A stretch of DNA of 16,044 nucleotides, taken from the NCBI GenBank assembly GCA_002367335.1, contig DFBI01000198.1, forward strand, positions 1 through 16,044, given 5' to 3'. The notes beneath the pieces were generated by a model. That model worked only from the letters and a program-made list of their open reading frames with translations, did not search any database and was not told the DNA's origin. Below, one piece after another: positions 8,238 to 15,561 of this stretch. This stretch comes from Syntrophaceae bacterium UBA3084. GTDB taxonomy: Bacteria > Desulfobacterota > Syntrophia > Syntrophales > UBA6807. Position 1 is the stretch's first letter. Every line of letters starts with the position of its first letter. The translations under genes were made by a program, and so were the position numbers.

Positions 8238-9381
8238 GATTCAATATCTCCCTTATCGCCTCGCAGACATAAAGGACATCCTCATCTTTCATACCGGGAA
8301 ACAGGGGCAGTGATATAATTCTGTCTGCGGCTCGCTCCGTTTCTTTTAGCGTTTCACTCATTGATCCATATTGCTTTTTTATATAGCTTAGACGATGTCC
8401 TGCGGGAAAGTGAATCCCGTATCCAATGTTATATGCCGATAATTTCTGCATAAACAGTTCCCTTTTTATGGATATTATCTTGATGATAAAGAGGTGCCAT
8501 GGATGGATATGGGGATATGGTGGAACGCCCGGCAATTCAATTCCCTTAAGATTTTCCAATTCCTTTCGGTAAAGGTCGGCTAATTGTCTTCTACGGCTGT
8601 TAAGCTCTTCCAATCTGGACAATTGAGCAAGGCCGAGGGCGGCCTGGATATCTGTCAGGTTATATTTGAATCCGGGTTCGGTTATATCATACTCCGGATT
8701 TCCCCCCTTACCGTATCGTTTCCATGCATCACGTTCAATGCCATGAAATCTGAGAAGCCGTAACCGCTGTTCAAGCTTGTCATCGTTGAGCGTTATCATG
8801 CCGCCTTCGCCGGCCGTGATATTTTTCAGGGGATGGAAAGAGAAAATCGCGGTCTGCCCGAATCCTCCCGCGTGGACGTCTTTATAGTAAGAACCCATGG
8901 CATGTGCCGCGTCTTCGATAACGGGAAGATTGTATCTTCCCGCGACATCCATTATTCTGTCCATGTCGGCAGGAGCGCCTGCAAAATGGACGGGAATAAT
9001 CGCTTTTGTTCTTTCTGTTATCGATTCTTCAATCAGATCTTCATTAATATTAAGAGTATCATAATGTACATCAATAAAAACAGGTTTTCCTCCACACAGG
9101 GTAATCATATTGATTGTAGATGAAAATGTCATGGAAGGTGTTATGATCTCATCTCCCTTTTTAATATCCAGGGATAGAATCAAAAGATGCATTCCTGCTG
9201 TGCCTGAGCTGAGCGAGATGGCATGGTGTGCACCTGTGAGATCGCGGAATTTGTCTTCAAGGGAAGCGCAGAGAGGTCCCGTTGTGATCCAGCCGGACTC
9301 CAAACATTTTACAACTTCACTTTTTTCCTTTTCGCCGATTGATGGTCTGCTCAACGGGAGAAAATCTTTTCTTATTTTCAT
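8230..9381 (-). CDS. arnB: ArnB-like UDP-4-keto-arabinose aminotransferase
   Basis: A 383-residue PLP-dependent DegT/DnrJ/EryC1/StrS-family enzyme. It should transfer an amino group, from glutamate in the known enzyme, to UDP-4-keto-pentose to give UDP-Ara4N. Signatures include the opening FLPLSRPSIGEKE, SGWITTGP (29-36), SSGTAGMH (58-65), HFAGAPADM (132-140), the PLP-contacting EDAAHAMGS (156-164) and the Schiff-base Lys186 in SFHPLKNIT. These match E. coli ArnB closely and in order. The start at 9381 follows AAGGA (9390-9394) with 8-nt spacing. It is the first gene after the 352-bp gap that separates it from the ArnT-like gene, so it may have its own promoter, though none stands out. Related perosamine or bacillosamine transaminases are less likely given the full Arn set around it. 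Confidence 0.92.
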   Translation of the reverse strand: MKIRKDFLPLSRPSIGEKEKSEVVKCLESGWITTGPLCASLEDKFRDLTGAHHAISLSSGTAGMHLLILSLDIKKGDEIITPSMTFSSTINMITLCGGKPVFIDVHYDTLNINEDLIEESITERTKAIIPVHFAGAPADMDRIMDVAGRYNLPVIEDAAHAMGSYYKDVHAGGFGQTAIFSFHPLKNITAGEGGMITLNDDKLEQRLRLLRFHGIERDAWKRYGKGGNPEYDITEPGFKYNLTDIQAALGLAQLSRLEELNSRRRQLADLYRKELENLKGIELPGVPPYPHIHPWHLFIIKIISIKRELFMQKLSAYNIGYGIHFPAGHRLSYIKKQYGSMSETLKETERAADRIISLPLFPGMKDEDVLYVCEAIREILNHG

Positions 9382-9440
9382 AAATCAAATCCTTAGGAAT
9401 CAAGAAGAAATAAGTTATACGGATTGCGCCGTAATGTTGT

Positions 9441-9507
9441 TTGTTTTCAAGGCGTGTTGAAGCGCGCATAACGAGTTATGTAAGCTTTGACACAACACAG
9501 AAAACAA
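9441..9507. repeat. Three-tier hairpin
   Basis: Perfect arms TTGTTTTC (9441-9448) and GAAAACAA (9500-9507) enclose GTGTTG (9454-9459) and CAACAC (9493-9498), and these enclose CATAAC (9467-9472) and GTTATG (9475-9480) with a 2-nt centre. The three stems are collinear and separated by unequal bulges. It lies 60 bp upstream of arnB. It may be part of the same repeat-rich insertion as its neighbours, or a structured leader of the arnB transcript. Confidence 0.5.
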
Positions 9508-9528
9508 GCAAAAGGACAAGCAAGGTGT

Positions 9529-9577
9529 ATGAGTTATTTATTCTTGCCGACTTAGGGACTGGAAACAAATAACTCAT
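9529..9577. repeat. 11-bp perfect inverted repeat
   Basis: ATGAGTTATTT (9529-9539) and its exact reverse complement AAATAACTCAT (9567-9577) flank a 27-nt loop. The right arm is also part of the left terminal repeat of the element at 9551-9737. The left half (9529-9555) shows about 18 of 27 identities with that element's right end at 9711-9737. So the same terminal motif occurs three times, suggesting nested or partly duplicated copies. Confidence 0.55.
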
Positions 9578-9737
9578 CGTTTTCGCATCCCTGCTTCAGG
9601 CCATCTCTAGCCGATCTTCAATCACAAAATCCTCGACATAGCCCTGCTATGCCTGCGGTTTTGTTCAATCTGATCGACTAACCCTAACCTAAATCAGGGC
9701 ACGAATTCCAATGATTTATTTATTTCCAGTTCCTTAG
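9551..9737. mobile_element. MITE-like element with 27-bp terminal inverted repeats
   Basis: The left end (9551-9577, beginning CTTAGGGACTGG) and the reverse complement of the right end (9711-9737, beginning CTAAGGAACTGG) agree at 23 of 27 positions by hand count. The 187-bp element has no ORF of note. Its middle holds a 65-nt imperfect hairpin symmetric about 9644, with stems CGATC/GATCG (9612-9616, 9672-9676), ACAAAA/TTTTGT (9624-9629, 9659-9664) and CATAG/CTATG (9637-9641, 9647-9651). Size, inverted ends and lack of coding fit a miniature inverted-repeat element or a structured intergenic repeat. No target duplication is evident. Its right end covers the stop codon (9734-9736) of the ArnT-like gene. 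Confidence 0.55.
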
Positions 9738-11413
9738 CATCGCAGACGCAGGAGATAAAAAGCACCGTTGCTCCACAGCACCTCTACGTTTGGAATTTTC
9801 TTTTTCAGTCTTTCGAGTCTTTCTTTATATTGGGTTACACAGTAAATGTTACCTTTTTCTTTGCATAATTTTACGAAATCTTCGGAATGTAAAAAATAGC
9901 GACTCTTTTCATCAGATGGAAGATGGTTGATACCATAACTCAATTCCCCAAAATCGTCAACAACAGGAGTTCTGATCTTCGCATAAAAATCAATTCCATA
10001 GAAATTAATACCATATTGGAACAATTCTTCATCGGCGGGAATAACGAGTTTGATTGCCTGTGAAACAGGGTAGGCAGATTTATATGGTGTTAAGAAATCA
10101 GAAGCAGGAAAGACCATTGAACCCAAAAATAGAACGGAGAGAATGTAAATGGTCATGAACCAGCCCTTTTCCCATCGTCGTTTAATCAAATCAGGCAGGA
10201 ACATAATCATGATTTGAAAAAAGATCGGCAGGATTACAAGAAACCACCACTTCTCGGAATGCATGATGACAAGATCTCTGCCTAATCTTGTGTTTTTCAG
10301 CATGGGGGGCAGAACAAGCACGGTGATAAACAATAGGGATTGAAAGAAAATCGGCAAATGCACTAAAAACCATTTGCCATTTTTTTCTTCAGGGATGCTA
10401 TCCTGATCTTCGTAAAGATTGAAAAGATAACCAAAAAGGACTGCAACGGGCAGGAAGACAGGTGTGACATAGGTTATCAGTTTTGATGAAGAGACAGAGA
10501 AGAACAGAAAAATAAAAATTGCCCATGTCAGGAGAAAACGTATATCGATTTGCTGCCAGAGACGCGTCGTTTTCCCTGAGACTCCCCTTATTGCCTGAAA
10601 CAAAAACGCGCACCAGGGAAGAGTACCCAGAATAATGATGGGTATATAGTAATAGAATGGACCACTTTTGCGAGATATGTCTCTTGCATATCTCAGGAAC
10701 TGTTCATGGACGAAAAAGAACCACAGAAAATCTTTATTCGCCTTCTGAACGAGAATGATCCATGGACATGATATGGCAAGGAAGATAAGCATTCCACCTG
10801 GCGAAAAAAGCCGTAAAATATCTCGCCATTTCTTACAAATGATGAGCCACAGAATCAGTATGGCAAAGGGGAACACTATACCTATCAGCCCCTTTGTCAG
10901 AAAAGCCAGGGCGCTGGCGATGTATAGAATATAAACCCAAATCTTTTTCTGATAATCTCCTGTGATATATCGATATCCTGCCCAGGTGGCGAGGCAGACG
11001 AAAAAGGCAAGGGGAATATCCAGTATATTTATTCTTCCAATGGCAAAATGGTACAGAAATGTGCTTAAAATCCCCGCTGAGTATAATCCTGTCCTTTCAC
11101 CGGCAAAGAAAATACCCATAAAATATACAAGAATAATACATCCCCAGGCACAGAGGCCCACGAAAAGTCTTGATGAAAAATCGTTTTCACCGAATATTTT
11201 GAATGACAGAGCTGTTGCCCAATAACAGAGAGGAGGTTTTTCGAGATAGGTCACATGATGTAAATGAGGGGTGATATAATCTCCTGTACTGTTCATCAGG
11301 CTTGGAATATCGCTGTATCGGGCCTCATCAGGCTCCATTAATGGCATAGCCGGTAACAGAATTATATAAAGAAACAGAGGAACAATAAATAGAAACATAA
11401 TTTTGGTTTTCAT
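9734..11413 (-). CDS. arnT: ArnT-like lipid A Ara4N transferase (GT83/PMT family)
   Basis: A 559-residue polytopic inner-membrane glycosyltransferase. ArnT moves Ara4N from undecaprenyl phosphate to lipid A phosphates on the periplasmic face. The N-terminus has a membrane segment (about 5-24), then the first periplasmic loop with the acidic motif EPDEARY (27-33) and YLEKPPLCYW (56-65), both characteristic of ArnT and related PMT_2 enzymes. About a dozen hydrophobic segments follow to about residue 430, then a soluble C-terminal domain (about 440-559). Length is close to E. coli ArnT (550). The start at 11413 overlaps the stop of the PF03706 gene (ATGA) with GAGGA upstream. The PMT_2 superfamily also includes enzymes for other sugars, so substrate assignment rests mainly on the Arn neighbours. 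The stop codon lies inside the terminal repeat of the adjacent MITE-like element. Confidence 0.82.
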   Translation of the reverse strand: MKTKIMFLFIVPLFLYIILLPAMPLMEPDEARYSDIPSLMNSTGDYITPHLHHVTYLEKPPLCYWATALSFKIFGENDFSSRLFVGLCAWGCIILVYFMGIFFAGERTGLYSAGILSTFLYHFAIGRINILDIPLAFFVCLATWAGYRYITGDYQKKIWVYILYIASALAFLTKGLIGIVFPFAILILWLIICKKWRDILRLFSPGGMLIFLAISCPWIILVQKANKDFLWFFFVHEQFLRYARDISRKSGPFYYYIPIIILGTLPWCAFLFQAIRGVSGKTTRLWQQIDIRFLLTWAIFIFLFFSVSSSKLITYVTPVFLPVAVLFGYLFNLYEDQDSIPEEKNGKWFLVHLPIFFQSLLFITVLVLPPMLKNTRLGRDLVIMHSEKWWFLVILPIFFQIMIMFLPDLIKRRWEKGWFMTIYILSVLFLGSMVFPASDFLTPYKSAYPVSQAIKLVIPADEELFQYGINFYGIDFYAKIRTPVVDDFGELSYGINHLPSDEKSRYFLHSEDFVKLCKEKGNIYCVTQYKERLERLKKKIPNVEVLWSNGAFYLLRLRC

Positions 11414-12429
11414 CTTATTAATTCCTCTTCATGTAAATTGTCAGAGCTACTATTCTTGAAATTGAGTTTCTGTCTTATGTCCGAGAATGAGAATTTATTA
11501 AATGGCAAAAAAATCAATCCCAAAACAACAATGATTCCTATACTTAAAAAATGAAGTACTATGGCATATGTAAGTGCATCTGTTTTGGGAATGCCAAATA
11601 AAGTCAGTCCAAGTACACAAAAAAAATGCCAGTTTCCTATAAATCCCGGTGCTGTTGGTATTGTAATACCTAATATGATAATGACCATCAAAACGAAAGC
11701 AGCAGACAGGGGAAGATCAATATCAAAAGCAAAAAAGAGAACATATATGGCTGAGGCATCAATTACCCATATCAATATAGATAAAAAGGCTAAAAAGAGT
11801 ATTAACTTTCCGTGGGAAATGATCTTGAATCCATCGATAAGATGATTGATCATCTCCATTAGTTTAAGATAACTTTTCCCGGGCAGTTTTTTTAGAAGGG
11901 GGGTTAATATTCTGAGGGAGTGATCCCTTTTATAGATACATAAAGTTATCAAACTGAGAAAAGCCAGGGATATGAAAAGGAAAATTATACTGGTTTTGAT
12001 CAGCCATGGCGGCAGTGGGGTGAATGAAACCACAATAAAAAATGTCAGCAATATAGTCAGGCTGTCAAAGACACGTTCTACCAGGATGGTTCCTACTGCC
12101 GAAGTCATCTTGATATCTTTTTGGGTACTAATGAGGTAAGGCCTGGCAAGTTCACCGATTCTTGCCGGAATGGCTATAACAGCTAGAAAACCTGCACTGG
12201 TAACAGAAAAAAGAGAAAACTGGTCAACCTTTTTAACGGGGTTTAAAATTATACCCCATCTATAGGATCTCAAGACTTGAATCAGGATCAGTAAACATAA
12301 GGTGCAAACAAGATAAACGGGCTTTGCAGCCTTTAATCCGCTGGTAACCCCTTTGAAATCGATGCCTCTAAATGTCAGATATATCAATAAGGAACTTATG
12401 AGGATTCCCAGAATAAGTTTTTTGAACAT
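11410..12429 (-). CDS. PF03706 (UPF0104/AglD-like) membrane protein, candidate lipid flippase
   Basis: A 339-residue integral membrane protein with about eight hydrophobic segments (roughly 4-20, 38-54, 76-92, 115-136, 142-165, 208-232, 240-262, 284-310). It carries family motifs PARIGELARP (88-97), ERVFDSL (118-124) and PTAPGFIGNWHF (258-269). The family is related to the flippase domain of MprF, which translocates lysyl-phosphatidylglycerol, and to the hopanoid-linked HpnL. The stop overlaps the ArnT-like start by 4 bp, and no arnE or arnF gene is present. I infer it may flip undecaprenyl-phosphate-Ara4N, but this is not shown by sequence. The start at 12429 has only a weak ribosome binding site (GTGAG) and lies 14 nt after the T-tract of an intrinsic terminator, an odd position for a first gene. 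Confidence 0.85.
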   Translation of the reverse strand: MFKKLILGILISSLLIYLTFRGIDFKGVTSGLKAAKPVYLVCTLCLLILIQVLRSYRWGIILNPVKKVDQFSLFSVTSAGFLAVIAIPARIGELARPYLISTQKDIKMTSAVGTILVERVFDSLTILLTFFIVVSFTPLPPWLIKTSIIFLFISLAFLSLITLCIYKRDHSLRILTPLLKKLPGKSYLKLMEMINHLIDGFKIISHGKLILFLAFLSILIWVIDASAIYVLFFAFDIDLPLSAAFVLMVIIILGITIPTAPGFIGNWHFFCVLGLTLFGIPKTDALTYAIVLHFLSIGIIVVLGLIFLPFNKFSFSDIRQKLNFKNSSSDNLHEEELIR

Positions 12430-12443
12430 GGCTCACTATCAGT

Positions 12444-12497
12444 AAAAAAATACCCGGACTCAAGCATAAAGATACAAAATCTTTCTTAGACCGGGTA
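12444..12497 (-). terminator. Intrinsic terminator after the lon-lipoprotein genes
   Basis: Read on the minus strand, TACCCGG (12497-12491) pairs with CCGGGTA (12457-12451) and is followed at once by seven T residues (12450-12444). An inner stem, ATCTTT and AAAGAT (12479-12484 with 12468-12473) around a 5-nt loop, extends the hairpin. It begins 9 nt after the lipoprotein stop codon. The T-tract ends only 14 nt before the PF03706 start codon, so it may also control entry into the Ara4N operon. Confidence 0.85.
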
Positions 12498-12506
12498 AGT
12501 TTCAAG

Positions 12507-12908
12507 TTATTTTTTCAACAGATGGTCGGTTACCTTATCATGCAAACGCCGGGATGCCACCTGGTTGCCTATGATGCCCACTCTTATGGCTACCGTTGTC
12601 AAATTCTTTGCCTTGTACTTGATTGAGAAGAGTACCTTTTCTTCATCTATAACCGCATCTATTGTTCCCTTGCCGATCTCTTTATATGGTGTAACATCAG
12701 TCGAATTCATATCCGCTACGGTCTTTTCACAGGCATCCCATACCCTGTCGAACGAAAAATGATAGTCTGTCTTCAATTCACCACTTACGTAAAAATATGT
12801 TCCCGTGCCAGCGCCAACAGCGGCGCCACCTACAACAAGAGGGGCACAACCCGACAGGATAAAAGCGCCCAAAATTAGAAATAATACCCAACTTTTTATT
12901 TTCTGCAT
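12507..12908 (-). CDS. Small DUF3568-like lipoprotein
   Basis: A 133-residue predicted lipoprotein of unknown function. The signal peptide (residues 1-20) ends in the lipobox LSGC, so Cys21 should be lipidated. A glycine/alanine-rich stretch follows (VVGGAAVGAGTGTYFYVSGEL, split over about 25-45), then a mixed alpha/beta domain with YHFSFDRVWDACEKTV. This pattern resembles the DUF3568 family; that identification is from memory. I chose the start at 12908 because AAGGAG lies just upstream and the signal peptide then begins correctly. A longer reading from 12992 would overlap the protease gene and bury the signal sequence. It follows the protease gene by 37 bp and is followed by a strong terminator, so the two appear to form one transcription unit. 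Confidence 0.8.
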   Translation of the reverse strand: MQKIKSWVLFLILGAFILSGCAPLVVGGAAVGAGTGTYFYVSGELKTDYHFSFDRVWDACEKTVADMNSTDVTPYKEIGKGTIDAVIDEEKVLFSIKYKAKNLTTVAIRVGIIGNQVASRRLHDKVTDHLLKK

Positions 12909-12945
12909 TTTATTACTCCTTCCCAGTTTGATAGTAGTTGTCATG

Positions 12946-15396
12946 TTACAATTTTTTCCCTTCTTCTCCAAAGTCCTTAAGACCTTTTGCAATGGATTTT
13001 AGCTTTTCATCAACGAGATAGTTTATCGTATCCAGGGGGTAATTACCTTTTTCGTCTTTCCCCCCGGGTTCAACACCTGTCAGTATCGTTATGCCTGTGT
13101 CTATTGTACTTACCGGGTGTATATGAAACCTGCCTTCTGAGACAGATTGTACCACATCCTTTCTTAACATAAGGTCAGGAACATTCAAAGAAGGTATCAT
13201 TACACCCTGGTTTCCTGTAAGACCTTTGACTTTACATACATCGTAAAAACCTTCAATTTTCTGATTAGCGCCACCTATCGGCTGGATCTCGCCCTTCTGA
13301 TTTACAGAACCCGTAACACCTATATCCTGTCTGATTGGTAATCCTGAAAGGCTTGACAGAATCGCGTAAACTTCCGTCGATGACGCGCTATCACCATCTA
13401 CACCTCCATAGGATTGTTCGAAACATATACTTGAACTCATCGTCAGAGGTTTGTCCTGTGCATATTTGCCTCTAAAATAACCTTCCAGAATCAACACCCC
13501 TTTATCATGGGTCTTGCCCGAAAGCTTTGCTTCTCTCTCTATATTAATAACGCCGGCTCTGCCCATAGATGTTTCTGCCGTTATTCGTGAAGGCTTCGCG
13601 AAAGAATAATCGCCCATATCATAAATAGATAGGCCATTTACCTGTCCTACTGCGGCGCCGTCCGTATCAATCATAATGGTTCCGTCTTCGATCATTTCCT
13701 GGATTTTATCCTCGACGAGTTTTACCCGTCCGACCTTTTCTTCGTAAGCCTTATCAATATGCCTGCCTTCAACTATTTCACTGCCATCTTTTTGGGCCCA
13801 GTAATTTGCTTCACGGATAAGATCTGCAATATCGCTAAATCGTGTGGATAATTTCTTCTGCTTTTCCGCCAACCTGATACTAAATTCTATGATTGCCGCC
13901 ACAGCGCTTTTGTGAAACTGCAGCAATTTTTCATCTTCTATGATCCTCTTTGTAAAATATATATAGTCCTTGACATGTTCTTCCTTGTTAGACATTTCTG
14001 TATCAAACTGGGCCTTTGTCTTGAATATTTTTTTGAAGTCATCTTCCAGATTGTAGAGGAGATGGTAGAGATAATTGTCTCCTGTCATGATAACCTTCAC
14101 ATCGATAGGTATAGGTTCCGGTTTAATGGCGGTGGAGCCCAGGCTAAAGGGATCATAAGGTTGCATGTTTAATGATCTGTTTTTTAAGGTTCTCTTAAGA
14201 AATGACCACACACCTGGTTCAACGAGGGCTTCAAGTGCGTTGAAAACAATGTATCCTCCATTTGCCCTGAGGAGAGATCCCGCCTTTATGCGGGTAAAAT
14301 CTGTTTTCCAGAAACCTGATCTGTCAATTTCCCTCTCGATGGCGCCGAACAGATTTTTGTATGTTGGCGCCGTTTCGATAATTACCGGAACTTTTTCGGT
14401 CTGAGAATTATCAACAACAACATTAACTTTATATTCAATGAATTTTGTTGAATGCATTGATGGATAATGAGGAGCAGGTATATGTTCTTGCTGCTCTTGG
14501 TCTCGCTCTTTAAATTTTTTTAAGTTTGACAGGATGTTTTCCTGTACACTATCCAAATAATAATTTACCTTTTCGCCGTATCTCCCGTATTTTAACTTTA
14601 TATCTGAGATCAGCCCGCTTATTACGGGAAGACCCGTTTGATATTCAAGAGAATTCATTTCACTGCGAATTTCCTTTTCTATTTGCCTTGTTTCTCTCAT
14701 AAGGCCATCGAACTCAATCCTGAGTTCGCTCAGTTTTGTTTTGATTTTTTCAAGGTTTTCTTGACTGAATTTGTCCTGTTCTGCCAGAGCTTCGAGATGA
14801 TCGACGGGAGCGGGTTTTCCTTCATAAACAGGGACAATATCCTGCCTCGAATAGGGGCCTACCTGATATTGAACAAGTTGGAAATTTTCCTTCTGTATCT
14901 TTTCACTAAATTCTTTCACCATTTCCTTCTGTTTTGCAATGTGGCTGCTGACAATCTGCTCGGAAGCCTTCTTGAATTCTTCACTATCAAATATGTGGGG
15001 TATCTTCTTTTCAAGATGTAAGATAATTTCATCCATATCTTTTTGAAAGTTTGTCCCCTCGCCGGGCGGGAGCATGATCACATCGGGCATGTCCGGATTT
15101 CTGAAATTGTTGACATAGCAAATATCATTGGGGATCTTTGTCTCGGTATCAAGTTGATCTAAAAGGCGTTTTATCGTAGAGGTTTTCCCTGTTCCTGTAA
15201 GACCTGCAGCATAAATGTTATAACCGGGACTTTTTATTTCCAATCCCATTTGCACTGCTTTTACAGCCCTTTCCTGCCCAATGATTCCCTTTGAGTATTC
15301 ACACTCTTTAGTATTTTCAAATCCAAGAGAATCAGGATCGATTCTGATTCTCAAATTTTCTGGTGAGAGTTCTTCGAAATGACTTATCTTTTTCAT
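12946..15396 (-). CDS. Lon-family ATP-dependent protease (LonB/AsrA type)
   Basis: An 816-residue cytosolic AAA+ serine protease of family S16, of the type seen in Pseudomonas AsrA and E. coli YcbZ rather than housekeeping Lon. Walker A is GLTGTGKT (65-72). A long charged, probably coiled-coil insertion spans about 110-310. The Walker B-like segment GGYIVFNALEAL (390-401) has Asn at the position usually Asp, and the AAA lid continues to about 560. The C-terminal protease domain (about 570-780) has catalytic Ser670 in GDSASS and Lys713 in GGANQKIEGF, so proteolytic activity should be intact. No N-terminal substrate-binding domain of housekeeping Lon is present, as usual for this group. The start follows AAGGGG (15403-15408). 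A good promoter lies 58 bp upstream. Substrates are unknown; a stress-related role is plausible by family. Confidence 0.9.
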   Translation of the reverse strand: MKKISHFEELSPENLRIRIDPDSLGFENTKECEYSKGIIGQERAVKAVQMGLEIKSPGYNIYAAGLTGTGKTSTIKRLLDQLDTETKIPNDICYVNNFRNPDMPDVIMLPPGEGTNFQKDMDEIILHLEKKIPHIFDSEEFKKASEQIVSSHIAKQKEMVKEFSEKIQKENFQLVQYQVGPYSRQDIVPVYEGKPAPVDHLEALAEQDKFSQENLEKIKTKLSELRIEFDGLMRETRQIEKEIRSEMNSLEYQTGLPVISGLISDIKLKYGRYGEKVNYYLDSVQENILSNLKKFKERDQEQQEHIPAPHYPSMHSTKFIEYKVNVVVDNSQTEKVPVIIETAPTYKNLFGAIEREIDRSGFWKTDFTRIKAGSLLRANGGYIVFNALEALVEPGVWSFLKRTLKNRSLNMQPYDPFSLGSTAIKPEPIPIDVKVIMTGDNYLYHLLYNLEDDFKKIFKTKAQFDTEMSNKEEHVKDYIYFTKRIIEDEKLLQFHKSAVAAIIEFSIRLAEKQKKLSTRFSDIADLIREANYWAQKDGSEIVEGRHIDKAYEEKVGRVKLVEDKIQEMIEDGTIMIDTDGAAVGQVNGLSIYDMGDYSFAKPSRITAETSMGRAGVINIEREAKLSGKTHDKGVLILEGYFRGKYAQDKPLTMSSSICFEQSYGGVDGDSASSTEVYAILSSLSGLPIRQDIGVTGSVNQKGEIQPIGGANQKIEGFYDVCKVKGLTGNQGVMIPSLNVPDLMLRKDVVQSVSEGRFHIHPVSTIDTGITILTGVEPGGKDEKGNYPLDTINYLVDEKLKSIAKGLKDFGEEGKKL

Positions 15397-15453
15397 TGCT
15401 GACCCCTTGAATTCTTATAATCCTACCAACTCTTTTGGAGATGATACAACATT

Positions 15454-15482
15454 AATATAATTTATGTTTTTTAAATTGTCCA
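15454..15482 (-). promoter_or_regulatory. Sigma-70-type promoter of the lon-like gene
   Basis: On the minus strand the -35 box TGGACA (15482-15477) and the -10 box TATATT (15459-15454) are separated by exactly 17 nt of AT-rich sequence. The expected start near 15447 gives a leader of about 50 nt to the ATG at 15396. It is the best promoter match in the window. The form is a housekeeping one; no heat-shock sigma-32 pattern was recognised. Confidence 0.6.
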
Positions 15483-15491
15483 TGTTTTTTC

Positions 15492-15519
15492 TTGAGTATC
15501 AATGCTGGTTCTGATAAAT
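15492..15519 (+). promoter_or_regulatory. Weak promoter candidate for the M23-like gene
   Basis: TTGAGT (15492-15497) and ATAAAT (15514-15519) lie 16 nt apart in the divergent intergenic region, about 43 bp upstream of the ATG at 15562. The match is modest and could be chance. The divergent lon-type promoter is 10 bp away, so the two could interfere or share a regulator. Confidence 0.3.
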
Positions 15520-15561
15520 CGCAAATGCAATAGATGAATTGTACCAAAGGCTGGAATCAAT

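Larger units (their letters stand above)
9382..9733. other. Non-coding gap packed with inverted repeats
   Basis: This gap interrupts an otherwise overlapping gene chain. I see no convincing gene in it. It contains a hairpin at 9441-9507, a second at 9529-9577 and a MITE-like element at 9551-9737 with its own 65-nt imperfect hairpin. The only clear signal linked to a gene is the arnB ribosome binding site at 9390-9394. A promoter for arnB on the minus strand is possible, but no good -35/-10 pair was found. Confidence 0.7.

Noticed and set aside
9110..9460. A 116-codon plus-strand frame opposite the start of arnB.
   Set aside because: It is antisense to a clearly identified gene, has no recognisable domain and no convincing ribosome binding site.
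12430..12464. A promoter for the Ara4N operon overlapping the terminator (TTGAGT with TGATAG, 16-nt spacer).
   Set aside because: The -10 match is very poor and the start point would fall at the ATG itself.
12909..12992. An upstream extension of the lipoprotein reading frame starting at 12992.
   Set aside because: It would overlap the protease C-terminus and place the signal peptide internally; the ATG at 12908 has a strong AAGGAG ribosome binding site and a proper signal sequence.
14183..14199. A PmrA-box-like sequence, TTTAAG-N5-CTTAAG, the regulator motif of enterobacterial arn operons.
   Set aside because: It lies inside the Lon-type coding sequence, about 1.75 kb upstream of the first arn-region gene, with no promoter beside it and no PmrAB genes in the window. 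In AT-rich DNA such a match can arise by chance.
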